From Neobacillus cucumis (GTDB lineage Bacteria; Bacillota; Bacilli; Bacillales; Cytobacillaceae), in NCBI RefSeq assembly GCF_016908975.1, contig NZ_JAFBEX010000021.1:1-64000 (forward strand): a stretch of DNA of 64,000 bases, read 5' to 3'. The translations under genes and the position numbers were made by a program. The notes under the pieces were generated by a model. It saw only the letters and a list, made by a program, of their open reading frames with translations. It was not told the DNA's origin and ran no database searches. The stretch's first letter is position 1. Each line of letters begins with the position of its first letter. Positions 16,353 through 25,749 of this stretch are shown here, one piece after another.

Positions 16353-17400
16353 TTATTTTTTGTAGTGTTTAAGTTCTTCAATGATATGTTGTTCAATTAT
16401 TTTGGTGTCTTCAGGATGAAAGGCATGGGATGATTTATCCAACCAAATGAATCGTTTTCCTTTGTCAGCCTCGAGGACCTTGTAATAATCCTCTACAAGC
16501 TCTCCAAACACATGTACATCCTTTGTTCCATGAATAAAACTAACAGGTATGGAGACTTTGAGTAATTGTTCTTTATAGTTAACGGTGGCAATTTCTTTTA
16601 TGAAATCTAAGTGATAAACGAGTTTAAATCCTTTAACAAAGGTATTATAGACATCGATCATGGAATAATCTTTAGATTGAATAAATGCTTTTGAAGATTT
16701 TAACAATCCTGGATGTTTGATTTGATCGTCAGAATAGACCATTGAGTTATATCTTAACATCTATTTTCTTAGTATAGTCCACTGTTTGGTGCTTTCAATA
16801 AAAGGGGGTTGACCGATTGCATTTAATTCATCTAAAGCTTTCTTATTCTTCCTTTTAGCCACTTCTTTCTTTGCCCAATTCAAAGCAAGCTCATCATTTT
16901 TTGCCCAACTAACGATCTGCGAAATTCCAATATAGGAATGGAATACTTCAGGATAAAGGTGAACCAACGATAAACCAAGAAGACTTCCCCATGTATGCCC
17001 TGCCAGAAAAATCTTTTGTTGGGAGAATCGATCTCTTAAATAATCAATTAATTCAGTTGAATCAGAGATAAACTGATTGATTGTCATGGTTTCTTGCTTA
17101 ATCTTACTATTATATGATTTTCCTGTCCCTCTCTGATCCCAAAATACTAATACAAAATTTTTAACAAGTTTTTTGGTATTGGTTGCCATCGTATAATCTA
17201 TTCCTCTGTTTGAAACCCCAGGCAAGGGCATTGATGGTCCACCATGAAGAAATAATAGAACAGGATTTGTTGGATTTTCTGCTTGAATTAAAATATACTG
17301 CTCTATGTACCCAATAAAATTTTTTCAACAGAACTAATTCTTGATGTTGGAATTTGAAAATCCGATTTATTAGGAAGAAGTAACTAGCGAACAAAGCCTC
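16353..17400 (-). pseudogene. Decayed alpha/beta hydrolase (frameshift plus nonsense)
   Basis: Pieces of one hydrolase related to the convergent gene at 15299. The frame with LLFLHGGPSMPLPG, VFWDQRGTGKSY and nucleophile elbow LAGHTWGSLLGLS reads to a TAG at 16763-16761. It continues in the same frame with MLRYNSMVYSDDQ, VSIPVSFIHGTKD and LDKSSHAFHPED (catalytic His). Upstream, the first residues (SDFQIPTSRISSVEKI) lie in another frame, with the shift near an A6T4 run at about 17320. Two independent lesions mark it as a pseudogene. Confidence 0.85.
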
Positions 17401-17772
17401 CTTAAAGAATACATTTATTTCTCAAACTATTTTCAGGGCTACCATTACACCCAAGGTCTGTTGTGATTACGCAATATGAATATTTTACTATTTTACCAAT
17501 TTTATGGATATATATTTCAAGGTATCTGAAACTCTATAGAGGCTTTCTTACTTTAAGATTTTCATAGCGTAAATTGTGCCACTTATAATTCAACTTTATA
17601 GATAACTATGATCCTTTTTAACCACACATGCCTTTTCAATTAGGTTGACTACAAGCAGTGTGCAGCGGTCATCAACTTTAAACGAAGCTCCGTTAGTTGA
17701 ACAAAAAAAGCGATCCTTTAAAGGACCGCACAGTTAAACGCAATATATAATCTTTCTTGTAGCAAAAGAAAT
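17401..17772. other. Intergenic region with repeat copy
   Basis: No gene is supported. At 17683-17735 is the repeat core CTCCGTTAGTTGAACAAAAA with an inner hairpin (GCGATCCTTT / AAAGGACCGC), the rightmost clear copy of the family. Confidence 0.5.
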
Positions 17773-18309
17773 TTATATATTTTTCAGTATCTTTGCAGGA
17801 TTTCCCGCGACTATTGAATTAGTAGGTACATTTTTTGTAACAACAGAACCAGCAGCAATAATTGAGTTATCCCCAACGGTGATTCCAGGTAAAATAACAC
17901 AGCTACCACCAATCCAGACATCATTTCCTATCTTTATTGGAATAGCATAACCACTCTTATTCCTATCTTTAGGTTCAATTGAATGACCAGCTGTATATAG
18001 TCCAACATTAGGACCAATCATACAGTTGTCACCAATCCTTACTTCTGCCATATCTAAAATCGTACAGTTATATCCAGCATAGAAATGATCACCAACATGA
18101 ATGTTGTATCCTAAGTCACAATGGAAATTATGCTCAATACTTGGATTTGCTCCAACACTTCCAAACAATTCCTTAATAATTTCCTCTTTCCTTTTTGAAT
18201 CTTCGACTGGACAATTGTTGAATTCTTGAACAAGTTTATGGGCACGGATATTCTTTGTTCTTAATTCTTCGGTGCCTCGTTCGTAATAAATTTTCTCTTT
18301 ATTCTCCAT
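17773..18309 (-). CDS. maa: Maltose/galactoside O-acetyltransferase
   Basis: A 178-residue left-handed beta-helix acetyltransferase: an N-terminal MAC domain (about 5-60; HKLVQEFNNCPVEDSKRKEEIIKEL), then hexapeptide repeats such as IGDNCMIGPNVGLYTAGHS (catalytic His near residue 114) and VWIGGSCVILPGITVGDNSIIAAGSVVTKNVP. It transfers acetyl from acetyl-CoA to sugars such as maltose. Length matches Maa of Bacillus. It stands alone; transcription is toward a repeat. Confidence 0.9.
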   Translation of the reverse strand: MENKEKIYYERGTEELRTKNIRAHKLVQEFNNCPVEDSKRKEEIIKELFGSVGANPSIEHNFHCDLGYNIHVGDHFYAGYNCTILDMAEVRIGDNCMIGPNVGLYTAGHSIEPKDRNKSGYAIPIKIGNDVWIGGSCVILPGITVGDNSIIAAGSVVTKNVPTNSIVAGNPAKILKNI

Positions 18310-18469
18310 ATTTAATCCCCTTTCTTCAGTTATTAATAAAATACCACATTTATTTAAAGTAACCTGCCACGTTACATCAATTGAAAAAAGGGTTTCCAGT
18401 TATTCCAACATAACTCATTAACTAAACAAAGTGTCATTTAACCATAAGGATATATAAGTAAAATTTTAA

Positions 18470-18515
18470 AAAAGAAGATAGGTCCCTCTCATAGAGGGAT
18501 TCTATCTTCTTTTCC
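18470..18515 (-). terminator. Strong terminator of the McrBC-like operon
   Basis: AAGAAGATAG / CTATCTTCTT with inner CCCTCT / AGAGGG pairing, lying directly after the stop of the McrC-like gene. The stem is long and has T-runs on both sides. Confidence 0.85.
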
Positions 18516-18523
18516 ATTCGAAC

Positions 18524-21001
18524 TCAAAAGGATAATATCCCCATTAACACTCTAAAAACCCCAGTAGGATTCCTCTCAAAATCCTCAATGGAAACATCCT
18601 TTTTTACTCCGTTTTTAACAAATTCAATTTGTCGTTCATGTTTGTTCATTATAATTCTAATATTCTTAATTCTATATTCCATTACTCTGGATGCCTTAGC
18701 TAAGTCTGTTTCATCTAAATTTAACTTAATTCGATCGGACACCCTCCGCAACATTCTCCAAATCAGCATTTCTTCCTTTGATTTCATAAACAATTCAGGA
18801 AGCTCCATTGCTTCTTTTAAGGTATTGAATGTTGTGAGAATATAACTGGAGATTCCATAATGCACAGGCTTAATGATAGGATTAAGGTTGATCCAATATC
18901 CGACCTTGAAGTTGATAACATCTATTCCACTAACTCTTTCTGGCTGAACCTCTTGAATTTTCCCATATACCAATACTCCATATTCCGCACATACTCCACT
19001 TTTAACATATAAGGCAACATACTTGGCTTCCTGCCAACCCTTTTTCAATTTCTCAACAGGAATGGAATAAAAGCCTTGTTTAATAAAATGATCATAATCT
19101 TCCGCATTTGAAACAAGCCCTACAAAAACCTTTTCATCGAGACTAGATTTCCATTTAGCTAATGTACCGCGTGGCAGAATCCCTTCCTGCTGGATTTCCT
19201 CTGGACTTTTGTCGATCAATCTCTCCACAAATCGTTGCACTAAGGATGTGGCATTTGGTAAGAATGGCAGCCCGCCAATGTTTACTTTATTTATACTTTC
19301 GTAAAAATGATGGCCGTGATAGGTTATTTCATCATACCACGGAAACAAAACATATGCCCCAAAGGCTGTCCTTTCATAAGGACCGTCAACCGCTGACGCA
19401 ACAATCGAATCACGGTAACGATGCATTGTGTTGATATCGTCTTCTATAGGGCCTGGTGTTTTGTAGCGTTTTTGATAATAGCTGTCAGCTTGGGCATAAT
19501 CGATTCGGTATTTGGCATCAAATATATAATTAAAGGTGTAATCTCTTCCTCTCTTCTCGATGCTTAGCATGGTATCCGGCTTCTGAGGAAGAGTAGGTAA
19601 CCCGCCTTCATATTTCTGATAGGTCAAGACAATTTCTTCATTCGTAATGGGATGTTGATAAACACGTTTTGCCGTTTTATTAACTTCGAGATTAACAAAC
19701 AATCCCTCACGATTGACTTGGACTATGTCCTGGCTTAAGAGCTTATACTTTCGACCGAGGATTTGTCCAAGCTTAAGAAAGGTCCAATATTCATATAAAG
19801 TCGCTACATCCTTAACGGACATCTGATAAATTTTTCCTTCCAGAACCAATCCCTTTGAAACGATTAAGTAAATTTGAAATGCATCCCTATAGCCCGTGCC
19901 CATTTGCAAAACCAAACTCATCACTGACCGGTCCAAATTCCCAATTTTCATCCAAAAAGAATTTTTCAACCTTCCCTGAAGTTGGTTGATCATTGTGTTT
20001 ATCCCTTCAACCAGGTCAGGATCTGGATCCACTAAGGAACGTTTATTCCAATTTATAGCGCTCTCAAGTAAATCCTCTAGCTTATGTACGAGTCTTACCA
20101 TCGTCCACTTTATATACCGGTTTTCAATCGTGTCGAAGGTTAAGTCTTTCTTTATTCGTAAACCTTCTATCGGCATAAGACGCTTACTTCCAAAAGGGAT
20201 TCCTTTTTCTACCTCAGCAAATCCACTCGATCGCTTACGTAAATAATTTCTACTGGTTGAATCTAACTTCCTTAGCTGATCCCCTCTTGCCTTTTCATAC
20301 GTTTTTTCCAGTTTATGATGAGGCTGTTTTTCAATTCGTGAAATCGCTTGTAAAAATTGGAGAAAATGATGGTTAATTAAACGATAAAACTCTGTTCTCG
20401 AAGGCTTCCCTTCCAGTTTGAGTTTTGCTCCTAAATACGTTTTACGAATGAAATGATAAGCCAAATTGTAAATCTCATCATTTACATCTTCTAATAACTT
20501 ATTGTAGTCATTTTTATAATCGAGCTTAGAAGGAAATATCTCTAACGTTACTTCTAATAACGTTTTGTTGCTAGCTCGGATTTCAAAGGTCGTAAACCCA
20601 ACTTCATTTTGAAACTGAAGATTCCCCATCAGCATAGACTGTTGGCCAATCTTAACAAGTGAAACCGATTGTCTCAATAGCGGATGTTCATGATAAAAGG
20701 TCAATTCTTGACCGTTCTTCGGTAAAACGATGAGTTGATAAACTCCATTTTCAAAAAAAATGGGCCGTAACCTCGAAGGCTCTACTAGTTGCTGTTGATT
20801 AATATCGTACACCTTGATTTCTTGTATGGTGTCGCCTTGTACAGAAAATTCCATTACATCATGATAGTCCATGCTACGGTACTGCTTTAATCCTTCGTAC
20901 CGATTATGATAGGGTTTTCCTTTTAGAATCAGAGATAATTCGTCTGTTTCAATTTGAATTAATTCAACATCTTCACGAGATCCAGAAGGAAGTGAAGCCA
21001 T
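18524..21001 (-). CDS. McrC-like subunit: DUF2357 domain plus PD-(D/E)xK nuclease
   Basis: An 825-residue protein of the DUF2357/COG1700 type. Residues about 80-330 carry the DUF2357 region, ending in LTFDTIENRYIKWTMVRLVHKLEDLL. The nuclease core lies around 400-560: LPTLPQKPDTML followed by YIFDAKYRIDYA, giving the D...DxK signature of PD-(D/E)xK enzymes near residue 495. A C-terminal extension of some 200 residues follows. By analogy with McrBC it should cut DNA when driven by the partner GTPase at 20973. Its start has GGAGGTTAGAAG and overlaps the partner's end by 29 bases, so the two are one translational unit. Confidence 0.85.
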   Translation of the reverse strand: MASLPSGSREDVELIQIETDELSLILKGKPYHNRYEGLKQYRSMDYHDVMEFSVQGDTIQEIKVYDINQQQLVEPSRLRPIFFENGVYQLIVLPKNGQELTFYHEHPLLRQSVSLVKIGQQSMLMGNLQFQNEVGFTTFEIRASNKTLLEVTLEIFPSKLDYKNDYNKLLEDVNDEIYNLAYHFIRKTYLGAKLKLEGKPSRTEFYRLINHHFLQFLQAISRIEKQPHHKLEKTYEKARGDQLRKLDSTSRNYLRKRSSGFAEVEKGIPFGSKRLMPIEGLRIKKDLTFDTIENRYIKWTMVRLVHKLEDLLESAINWNKRSLVDPDPDLVEGINTMINQLQGRLKNSFWMKIGNLDRSVMSLVLQMGTGYRDAFQIYLIVSKGLVLEGKIYQMSVKDVATLYEYWTFLKLGQILGRKYKLLSQDIVQVNREGLFVNLEVNKTAKRVYQHPITNEEIVLTYQKYEGGLPTLPQKPDTMLSIEKRGRDYTFNYIFDAKYRIDYAQADSYYQKRYKTPGPIEDDINTMHRYRDSIVASAVDGPYERTAFGAYVLFPWYDEITYHGHHFYESINKVNIGGLPFLPNATSLVQRFVERLIDKSPEEIQQEGILPRGTLAKWKSSLDEKVFVGLVSNAEDYDHFIKQGFYSIPVEKLKKGWQEAKYVALYVKSGVCAEYGVLVYGKIQEVQPERVSGIDVINFKVGYWINLNPIIKPVHYGISSYILTTFNTLKEAMELPELFMKSKEEMLIWRMLRRVSDRIKLNLDETDLAKASRVMEYRIKNIRIIMNKHERQIEFVKNGVKKDVSIEDFERNPTGVFRVLMGILSF

Positions 21002-23555
21002 CTTCTAACCTCCTAAGCATTTCAACGACCTTTGCTGCACTATGAGGATATTTTACACCTTCAAGTTTCGCTACAGCTAAATCCATATCTTCTTCAAACT
21101 GTCTATTTGTAAATATTCGATACAATTCCTTCAACAAGTGATCAACTCGCGAATCGCTCCCGGCAATTCTCGGTAAAATCTTTTGTAATATACAATGGTC
21201 AAGTGCATGATCATAGTCCATTAATTGGCTTTCAGAGTTATATGCCATATAAAAACAAATTTCATCGCGTACCCGGTAACCCACGTTCGCATTAATCAAT
21301 TGAAGGGCTTCATTCATTTTAACTAACTCTTCCGTCACTCGTTCTATTAAAGTGGTATGCTTTTGATAAACATCCTTAAGATGAAGGTAGATAGATGCAA
21401 TGGATTCCTGCCCAATAATAGCTGGCTCGATTTCCTCTAATTCAGTTAAAAAAGCGAGATTTGCAAGCTCGACCCGGTTGAACTCAATCGTGTTCGCCCT
21501 GTCCAATACCTTTTTACTAAATGGATGAGTGGTTTCATCCATATTTACGGTCCCGATGATATATAGATTATTCGGCAACTTAAAATCTTCACCAGCTGTT
21601 TCCTCAGATAACAAAGTCGATGAAACAATTTTCCCATCTTTCCATTTGCGGCTTTCCATCACACTTAAAATATCGCTAAAATAATACTCTACCCGTGCTA
21701 AATTCATTTCATCTAAGAGTACAAAATAAGGAAAATTAGGGTTATTTTTCGCTCTCTTGATTATCTTGGTCAGCGGTCCTTCTTTAAAATCTCCTTTAAT
21801 GTCCACATAGCCGAGTAAATCGGACCCATCATTCCAATCTGGTCGAATTGGGATCAAAGCAAATTGTCCATTTTCTTCGGTTGCCCCTATGCTTTCAGCA
21901 AACCATTGAACCATTTTTGTTTTGCCTGTTCCAGAAATACCGGAGAGAATCACAAAAGGCTTCGTTTTAATTGAAAGGAATAAGTTAATTATCTCTTCTC
22001 TTGTGTAATAGAAGCCTTTACTTCTAATATAGGAGAAGATATGTTCAATTAACTCTTTATCATTTAAATTGGTAGTTCCAGTTTCACGAATTATGTACTG
22101 TTCTTTATGAATACATTCTGTAGTCTCGTAGCCATTTCTTTGCGCAATATAATCCTCATAAATCCTAACCATTTCCTGAAGATCCGTAACTAATGTACTT
22201 TCATTTGGTATGTTGTCAAAATGGTATGCAATATACGCAGCAGTAGACTGAGCATATTGTCGAGCTTTAGAACTGATACCTAAACTGAAGTCGTCATCCT
22301 TTCTCACTTTACTTGATGCTGGTATTGATTCACGGATCTCTTCCTTTATTCGTTGCATCTCGTCCTTTGAGGTTTCCGTGACTCCTTGGGCAAGTGTAAG
22401 GTAAACAGTTTTCATATCCTCACTAAATAGATAGACAATATAATACCCACGCTGAGTAGATACCGTTATTTTCCTATTCATTATGGCAATCCAGGGGACA
22501 GCTGCCCAATTTCCTTGACCCACAGACCCGGTTACTACGTATTCTGCCGAATCGATAAAATCTAAACGATAGAACTCTAAAGGAATGTCATTTCGAACAA
22601 AAGCTCCCAGTGGGTGGCCACCGAATCCTTCCCGTTTGGCATCAAGGTACTCTTCCATTACTTTCAAAAGACTACTTCTTGTATCACTCATTATTACGTG
22701 CTCCTTTGTGCTATATGTTTCGAAGAAATCTTCGGTTGGCAGCCATTCATGGTCAATCATTTGGGTGTTTTCTAGCCACATAAAGAGATTATTCGTTCTT
22801 TCTTTTGCAACAGATTCCACCATGAGATTGTCTCCTCTTGAATTACGAACTATCAGCATTCCTAATTCTTCAAGAGCAGTCTTCTTTTCTCTCTTTGAAA
22901 AATTCTGTAGAAGATCTAAACAAATCAGTGCAATCCTAAAATATCCAAGATTTAAAAGAATTCGTTTTATGTATAAATCCTTATTTTCGCCATTAATATA
23001 TTCATCTAATTGGAATTGATTCACTTCATTAAATTCATTAATAAATCCAAGCAACCGTACATCCTGCCTGCTACGAGTCTTTACTCGGTATAGGTTGCCT
23101 TCAATATGTTTACTTAATTGTGTTGGATCGAACGTACCTTCTACTACTTCATTTAAGAACTCTTTTACTTTATGATACTGGTCACTTGGTAACTCGTCTG
23201 TTTGAAATTCTCTTAAGGAAATAGATTTGGTCTTTCCACTAATAGAAGCTTCTACAAAAGGTAGGTTTGTGAAGAAAGCCATTAAAAAAGAAGTTCTACC
23301 TCTGGTCTTATTAAAATCATTTGCAGTGGCTTTCCTAACACTAATAAATTCCTGCCAGCCTTCAAGAATAAAATCAAATGAAATAAACTCAAATGGTTCT
23401 TGTTTTTCCCCATTTTGGAATTTACTTCTTGATGATTCGGTTTCAACATAAATCCCCTTCTGGTCGACCTTTGAAATTTTATTTTCTTTTTTCGTACTTA
23501 ATGTTTTAACGTTACTTAATCTTTTTGATAGTTCAATAACGATATTCTCTAACAA
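20973..23555 (-). CDS. McrB-like AAA+ GTPase with DUF3578 domain
   Basis: An 860-residue motor subunit. An MrcB_N/DUF3578-type domain lies at about 335-470 (GSVGQGNWAAVPWIAIMNRK, GYYIVYLFSEDMKTVYL). The AAA+ domain follows, with Walker A SGISGTGKT near 535, Walker B FVLLDEMNLARVEYYFSD near 618 and IIGTVNMDETT near 675, the MNLARVE and NMD motifs being typical of McrB. The first 300 residues (ETESSRSKF..., GRTSFLMAFFTNLPFVE) match nothing I recognise and may read a particular DNA modification. Start is TTG with GGAG nine bases before. It pairs with the McrC-like gene as a type IV restriction system. Confidence 0.87.
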   Translation of the reverse strand: MLENIVIELSKRLSNVKTLSTKKENKISKVDQKGIYVETESSRSKFQNGEKQEPFEFISFDFILEGWQEFISVRKATANDFNKTRGRTSFLMAFFTNLPFVEASISGKTKSISLREFQTDELPSDQYHKVKEFLNEVVEGTFDPTQLSKHIEGNLYRVKTRSRQDVRLLGFINEFNEVNQFQLDEYINGENKDLYIKRILLNLGYFRIALICLDLLQNFSKREKKTALEELGMLIVRNSRGDNLMVESVAKERTNNLFMWLENTQMIDHEWLPTEDFFETYSTKEHVIMSDTRSSLLKVMEEYLDAKREGFGGHPLGAFVRNDIPLEFYRLDFIDSAEYVVTGSVGQGNWAAVPWIAIMNRKITVSTQRGYYIVYLFSEDMKTVYLTLAQGVTETSKDEMQRIKEEIRESIPASSKVRKDDDFSLGISSKARQYAQSTAAYIAYHFDNIPNESTLVTDLQEMVRIYEDYIAQRNGYETTECIHKEQYIIRETGTTNLNDKELIEHIFSYIRSKGFYYTREEIINLFLSIKTKPFVILSGISGTGKTKMVQWFAESIGATEENGQFALIPIRPDWNDGSDLLGYVDIKGDFKEGPLTKIIKRAKNNPNFPYFVLLDEMNLARVEYYFSDILSVMESRKWKDGKIVSSTLLSEETAGEDFKLPNNLYIIGTVNMDETTHPFSKKVLDRANTIEFNRVELANLAFLTELEEIEPAIIGQESIASIYLHLKDVYQKHTTLIERVTEELVKMNEALQLINANVGYRVRDEICFYMAYNSESQLMDYDHALDHCILQKILPRIAGSDSRVDHLLKELYRIFTNRQFEEDMDLAVAKLEGVKYPHSAAKVVEMLRRLEDGFTSFWIS

Positions 23556-23556
23556 T

Positions 23557-23875
23557 CGAAATCACTCCGGATGTTCATTAAATAAACCATTTAGTTTATT
23601 TTGCCGATTATATATTAAATAACATTTTCTGTAACGATCCTTTTATTGAAGAACAAACTAAAAAGAGCTTTGTTAGCTCTTCTTAGTTTGCATTTTATAA
23701 CTAATCCTCACCATAAAATTTACCAACCAAGTGATTTTGTTGTCAAATAACAAACCACGGTTTTCATCTCAAAAGAAGAAAAGCATAAAGATAGTGACTG
23801 CACCTTAAATCTTATCTATTAAATAAGTTAGAGTTTCTATGTAAATAACTGTACCTTAATTATCCTCAACCTCAA
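23557..23875. other. Promoter region of the McrBC-like operon
   Basis: No gene. A hairpin with AAAAAGAGCT / AGCTCTTCTTAGTTT (23654-23690) looks like a terminator between the operon and its upstream neighbours. Confidence 0.45.
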
Positions 23876-24181
23876 TTAAAAAATTTTCTCCTTAAACCCA
23901 CCTCTTTTTTCTGCTTTCATTTGTCGTACTTTTTCAACTGCAGGAAAAGATGATCCATGAGCCTCAGCAAACGTACGAATTATTTCTAATAGATCGGCCA
24001 GCTCTTCAATTGCATCATCATCATTTTTAGCATTTACATTTTCAGTTAGTTCTTCTAAGCACTTATTTTTTAATTCTTTTATATATTCATCATCATTAAG
24101 AACTCTTATAGAAAATTATTTCCCTGTGCTTTCAATTACTTCTGGTATACTGTCGCGGACTAATCTATTATGAATAGTCAT
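23876..24181 (-). pseudogene. MazG-type pyrophosphohydrolase with one nonsense codon
   Basis: The frame of 101 codons reads HNRLVRDSIPEVIESTGK, a TAA at 24118-24116, then FSIRVLNDDEYIKELKNK, DDAIEELADLLEIIRTF and GSSFPAVEKVRQMKAE. This is the whole of a small phosphoribosyl-ATP pyrophosphohydrolase/MazG-like protein (about 100 residues, EExxD motif in EELAD). Only codon 22 is wrong. Re-initiation downstream would give a product lacking the NKLVRD-type N-terminus. The gene lies beside the restriction system, where nucleotide house-cleaning genes are common. Confidence 0.82.
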
Positions 24182-24242
24182 ATTAAGTAACCCAAATCAA
24201 TAAATACTGATAAAGACAATTATAGAACTTTTCGAAGATTTA

Positions 24243-24857
24243 TTATAAAGAAAAGTAAAATTCTTTAATTTTTTGTGCCATTTGTCTTCTTCTTAGTTCT
24301 AGAAATTCATTATATTGATCGTATTCCATTTCAAAGATTTCAAGAGGAACAGAATTTTCTTTTAGATTTGCTTTTAATATATTCAAGTCATCAATCTCAC
24401 CTAATTTTATTTGTTTAGTACAACATTGCTCCATCATCCTTAGCATATATTCTTTTGGGGATTGATCTTTGATAGCTATATTTATTTCTTGTTGTGTGTA
24501 TACATAATTGGCTATTTGATTATAGTGTCCACGGTTTGAAATTCCATTTCTCTGTAAATACTTTTTTGGAAAGATATGATGGATATCCCCTCTTTCCTCA
24601 ATAAGATGTTTAACTTCGACCACTTTGGATAGAAATCCTTTATCTCCATTTTTTATTTGAGCCATAAAGAAGAGGTTGAAATATGGGCTGCTTGCAACAG
24701 AAGTATTTAGACGGGTAACTAAAATATTATTCCAAAACGCTTCTGACAACTCGCCTTCTTCCACATTCTGAACATATTTCTCAACGTTCTCTACTTGTTG
24801 AAAACGACGAACATCATACTCGAAAGTGGATAGCGGAGTTTTCCATTTTATTGATTT
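24243..24857 (-). pseudogene. C-terminal remnant of a GmrSD-like (DUF262/DUF1524) enzyme
   Basis: About 200 open codons with no proper start (TAA at 24860-24858 precedes). The content is the DUF1524 end of GmrSD-like proteins: LSEAFWNNILVTRLNTS and the HNH-type motif GDIHHIFPKKYLQRNG, then NQIANYVYTQQEINIAI. The N-terminal DUF262 ParB-like nucleotide domain (some 300-400 residues) is absent. GmrSD enzymes cut glucosylated phage DNA. This is a dead piece of a second type IV system next to the intact McrBC-like pair. Confidence 0.78.
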
Positions 24858-24903
24858 TTAAAAAATAGTTTATAGTTGTTTAAACACACCTAATCCCGCA
24901 TGG

Positions 24904-25140
24904 TTAATATTTTTTTGAAGATAAATAATGTTCTATTGTTTTCACATATGTATTCCAATCCTTATAACATTCTTGTATTTTTTGTTCCAAAATGGGGGTA
25001 ATTTGTAGTTCTTCGTTGTATATTCCATTTCGACGCATGTTTTCTAGCCTATTTATATATTGATTTACAGAATTCCCCTTTAGTTTTATTTCACCTTTTT
25101 TTAACATATGTTTCTGCTCTAAATATGCTTTAAATTCCAT
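24904..25140 (-). CDS. Small hypothetical protein paired with RNase H
   Basis: A 78-residue helical, basic protein: MEFKAYLEQKHMLKKGEIKL, then NSVNQYINRLENMRRNGIYNEE, reminiscent of the SAM-like N-terminal domain of phage integrases. A ribosome site (GGAGG...ATG) lies upstream. It follows the RNase H gene by 27 bases on the same strand, an arrangement I recall from other Bacillus genomes. Function unknown; nucleic-acid binding is a guess. Confidence 0.55.
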   Translation of the reverse strand: MEFKAYLEQKHMLKKGEIKLKGNSVNQYINRLENMRRNGIYNEELQITPILEQKIQECYKDWNTYVKTIEHYLSSKKY

Positions 25141-25167
25141 TACCTTCAGCCTCCTCCGCTTTACAAA

Positions 25168-25617
25168 TTATTTCCTTCCAAAATCAGCCTTTACTTCACC
25201 CCATCGATCTGTTTCCCATTTGATAATTTTAGTATTATAATCATTTTCCAAGAGCCATTTTTCAGCTCTTTCGATTAATTCCCAAACTCTTTTTGTCTCT
25301 TTATTTCTATGCAAGGAAGTATTTGCTCTCTTTACCTTCACCCATTTAATAGCAGTTAATGAATCAGAATAGATTGGGAAGTTCTTTCCATGCTTTATTA
25401 GAAATCCTAAACCATGGACTATTGCTAAAAATTCCCCGATATTATTCTTTCCAAGTATAGGACCAAAATGAAATAGAACTTCTCCTGTATTTGTATAAAC
25501 ACCTTTATATTCCATTACCCCTGGATTTCCACTACAAGCTGCATCTACACATATACTTTCTTCGATATATGTTGTATTTTCAAAAAGATTAAAAGATTGC
25601 TGGCTTCCAGTTTTCAC
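25168..25617 (-). CDS. RNase HI-type protein, N-terminal viroplasmin domain broken
   Basis: A 149-residue RNase H with all four acidic residues: VDAACSGNPG (D25), NIGEFLAIVHGL (E62), IYSDSLTAIKW (D85) and WGEVKADFGRK (D145). The frame stays open upstream to 25746 and encodes DDRGGSKYKSFSSLDEPKEA, the end of a viroplasmin (Cauli_VI) hybrid-binding domain, but a TAA at 25749-25747 and frame loss destroy its beginning. The GTG at 25617 behind AAGGAAGAT may allow a core RNase H to be made. So the nuclease domain looks intact and the RNA/DNA hybrid-binding domain lost. Confidence 0.7.
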   Translation of the reverse strand: MKTGSQQSFNLFENTTYIEESICVDAACSGNPGVMEYKGVYTNTGEVLFHFGPILGKNNIGEFLAIVHGLGFLIKHGKNFPIYSDSLTAIKWVKVKRANTSLHRNKETKRVWELIERAEKWLLENDYNTKIIKWETDRWGEVKADFGRK

Positions 25618-25749
25618 ATCTTCCTTTTTTACTTTGGTTGTTGGGCTATATTCCTGTCCTTTTACATATGCTTCCTTTGGCTCATCTAATGAAGAAAATG
25701 ATTTATATTTGGAACCACCTCTATCATCTATAAATTTAAATATTTTTTA

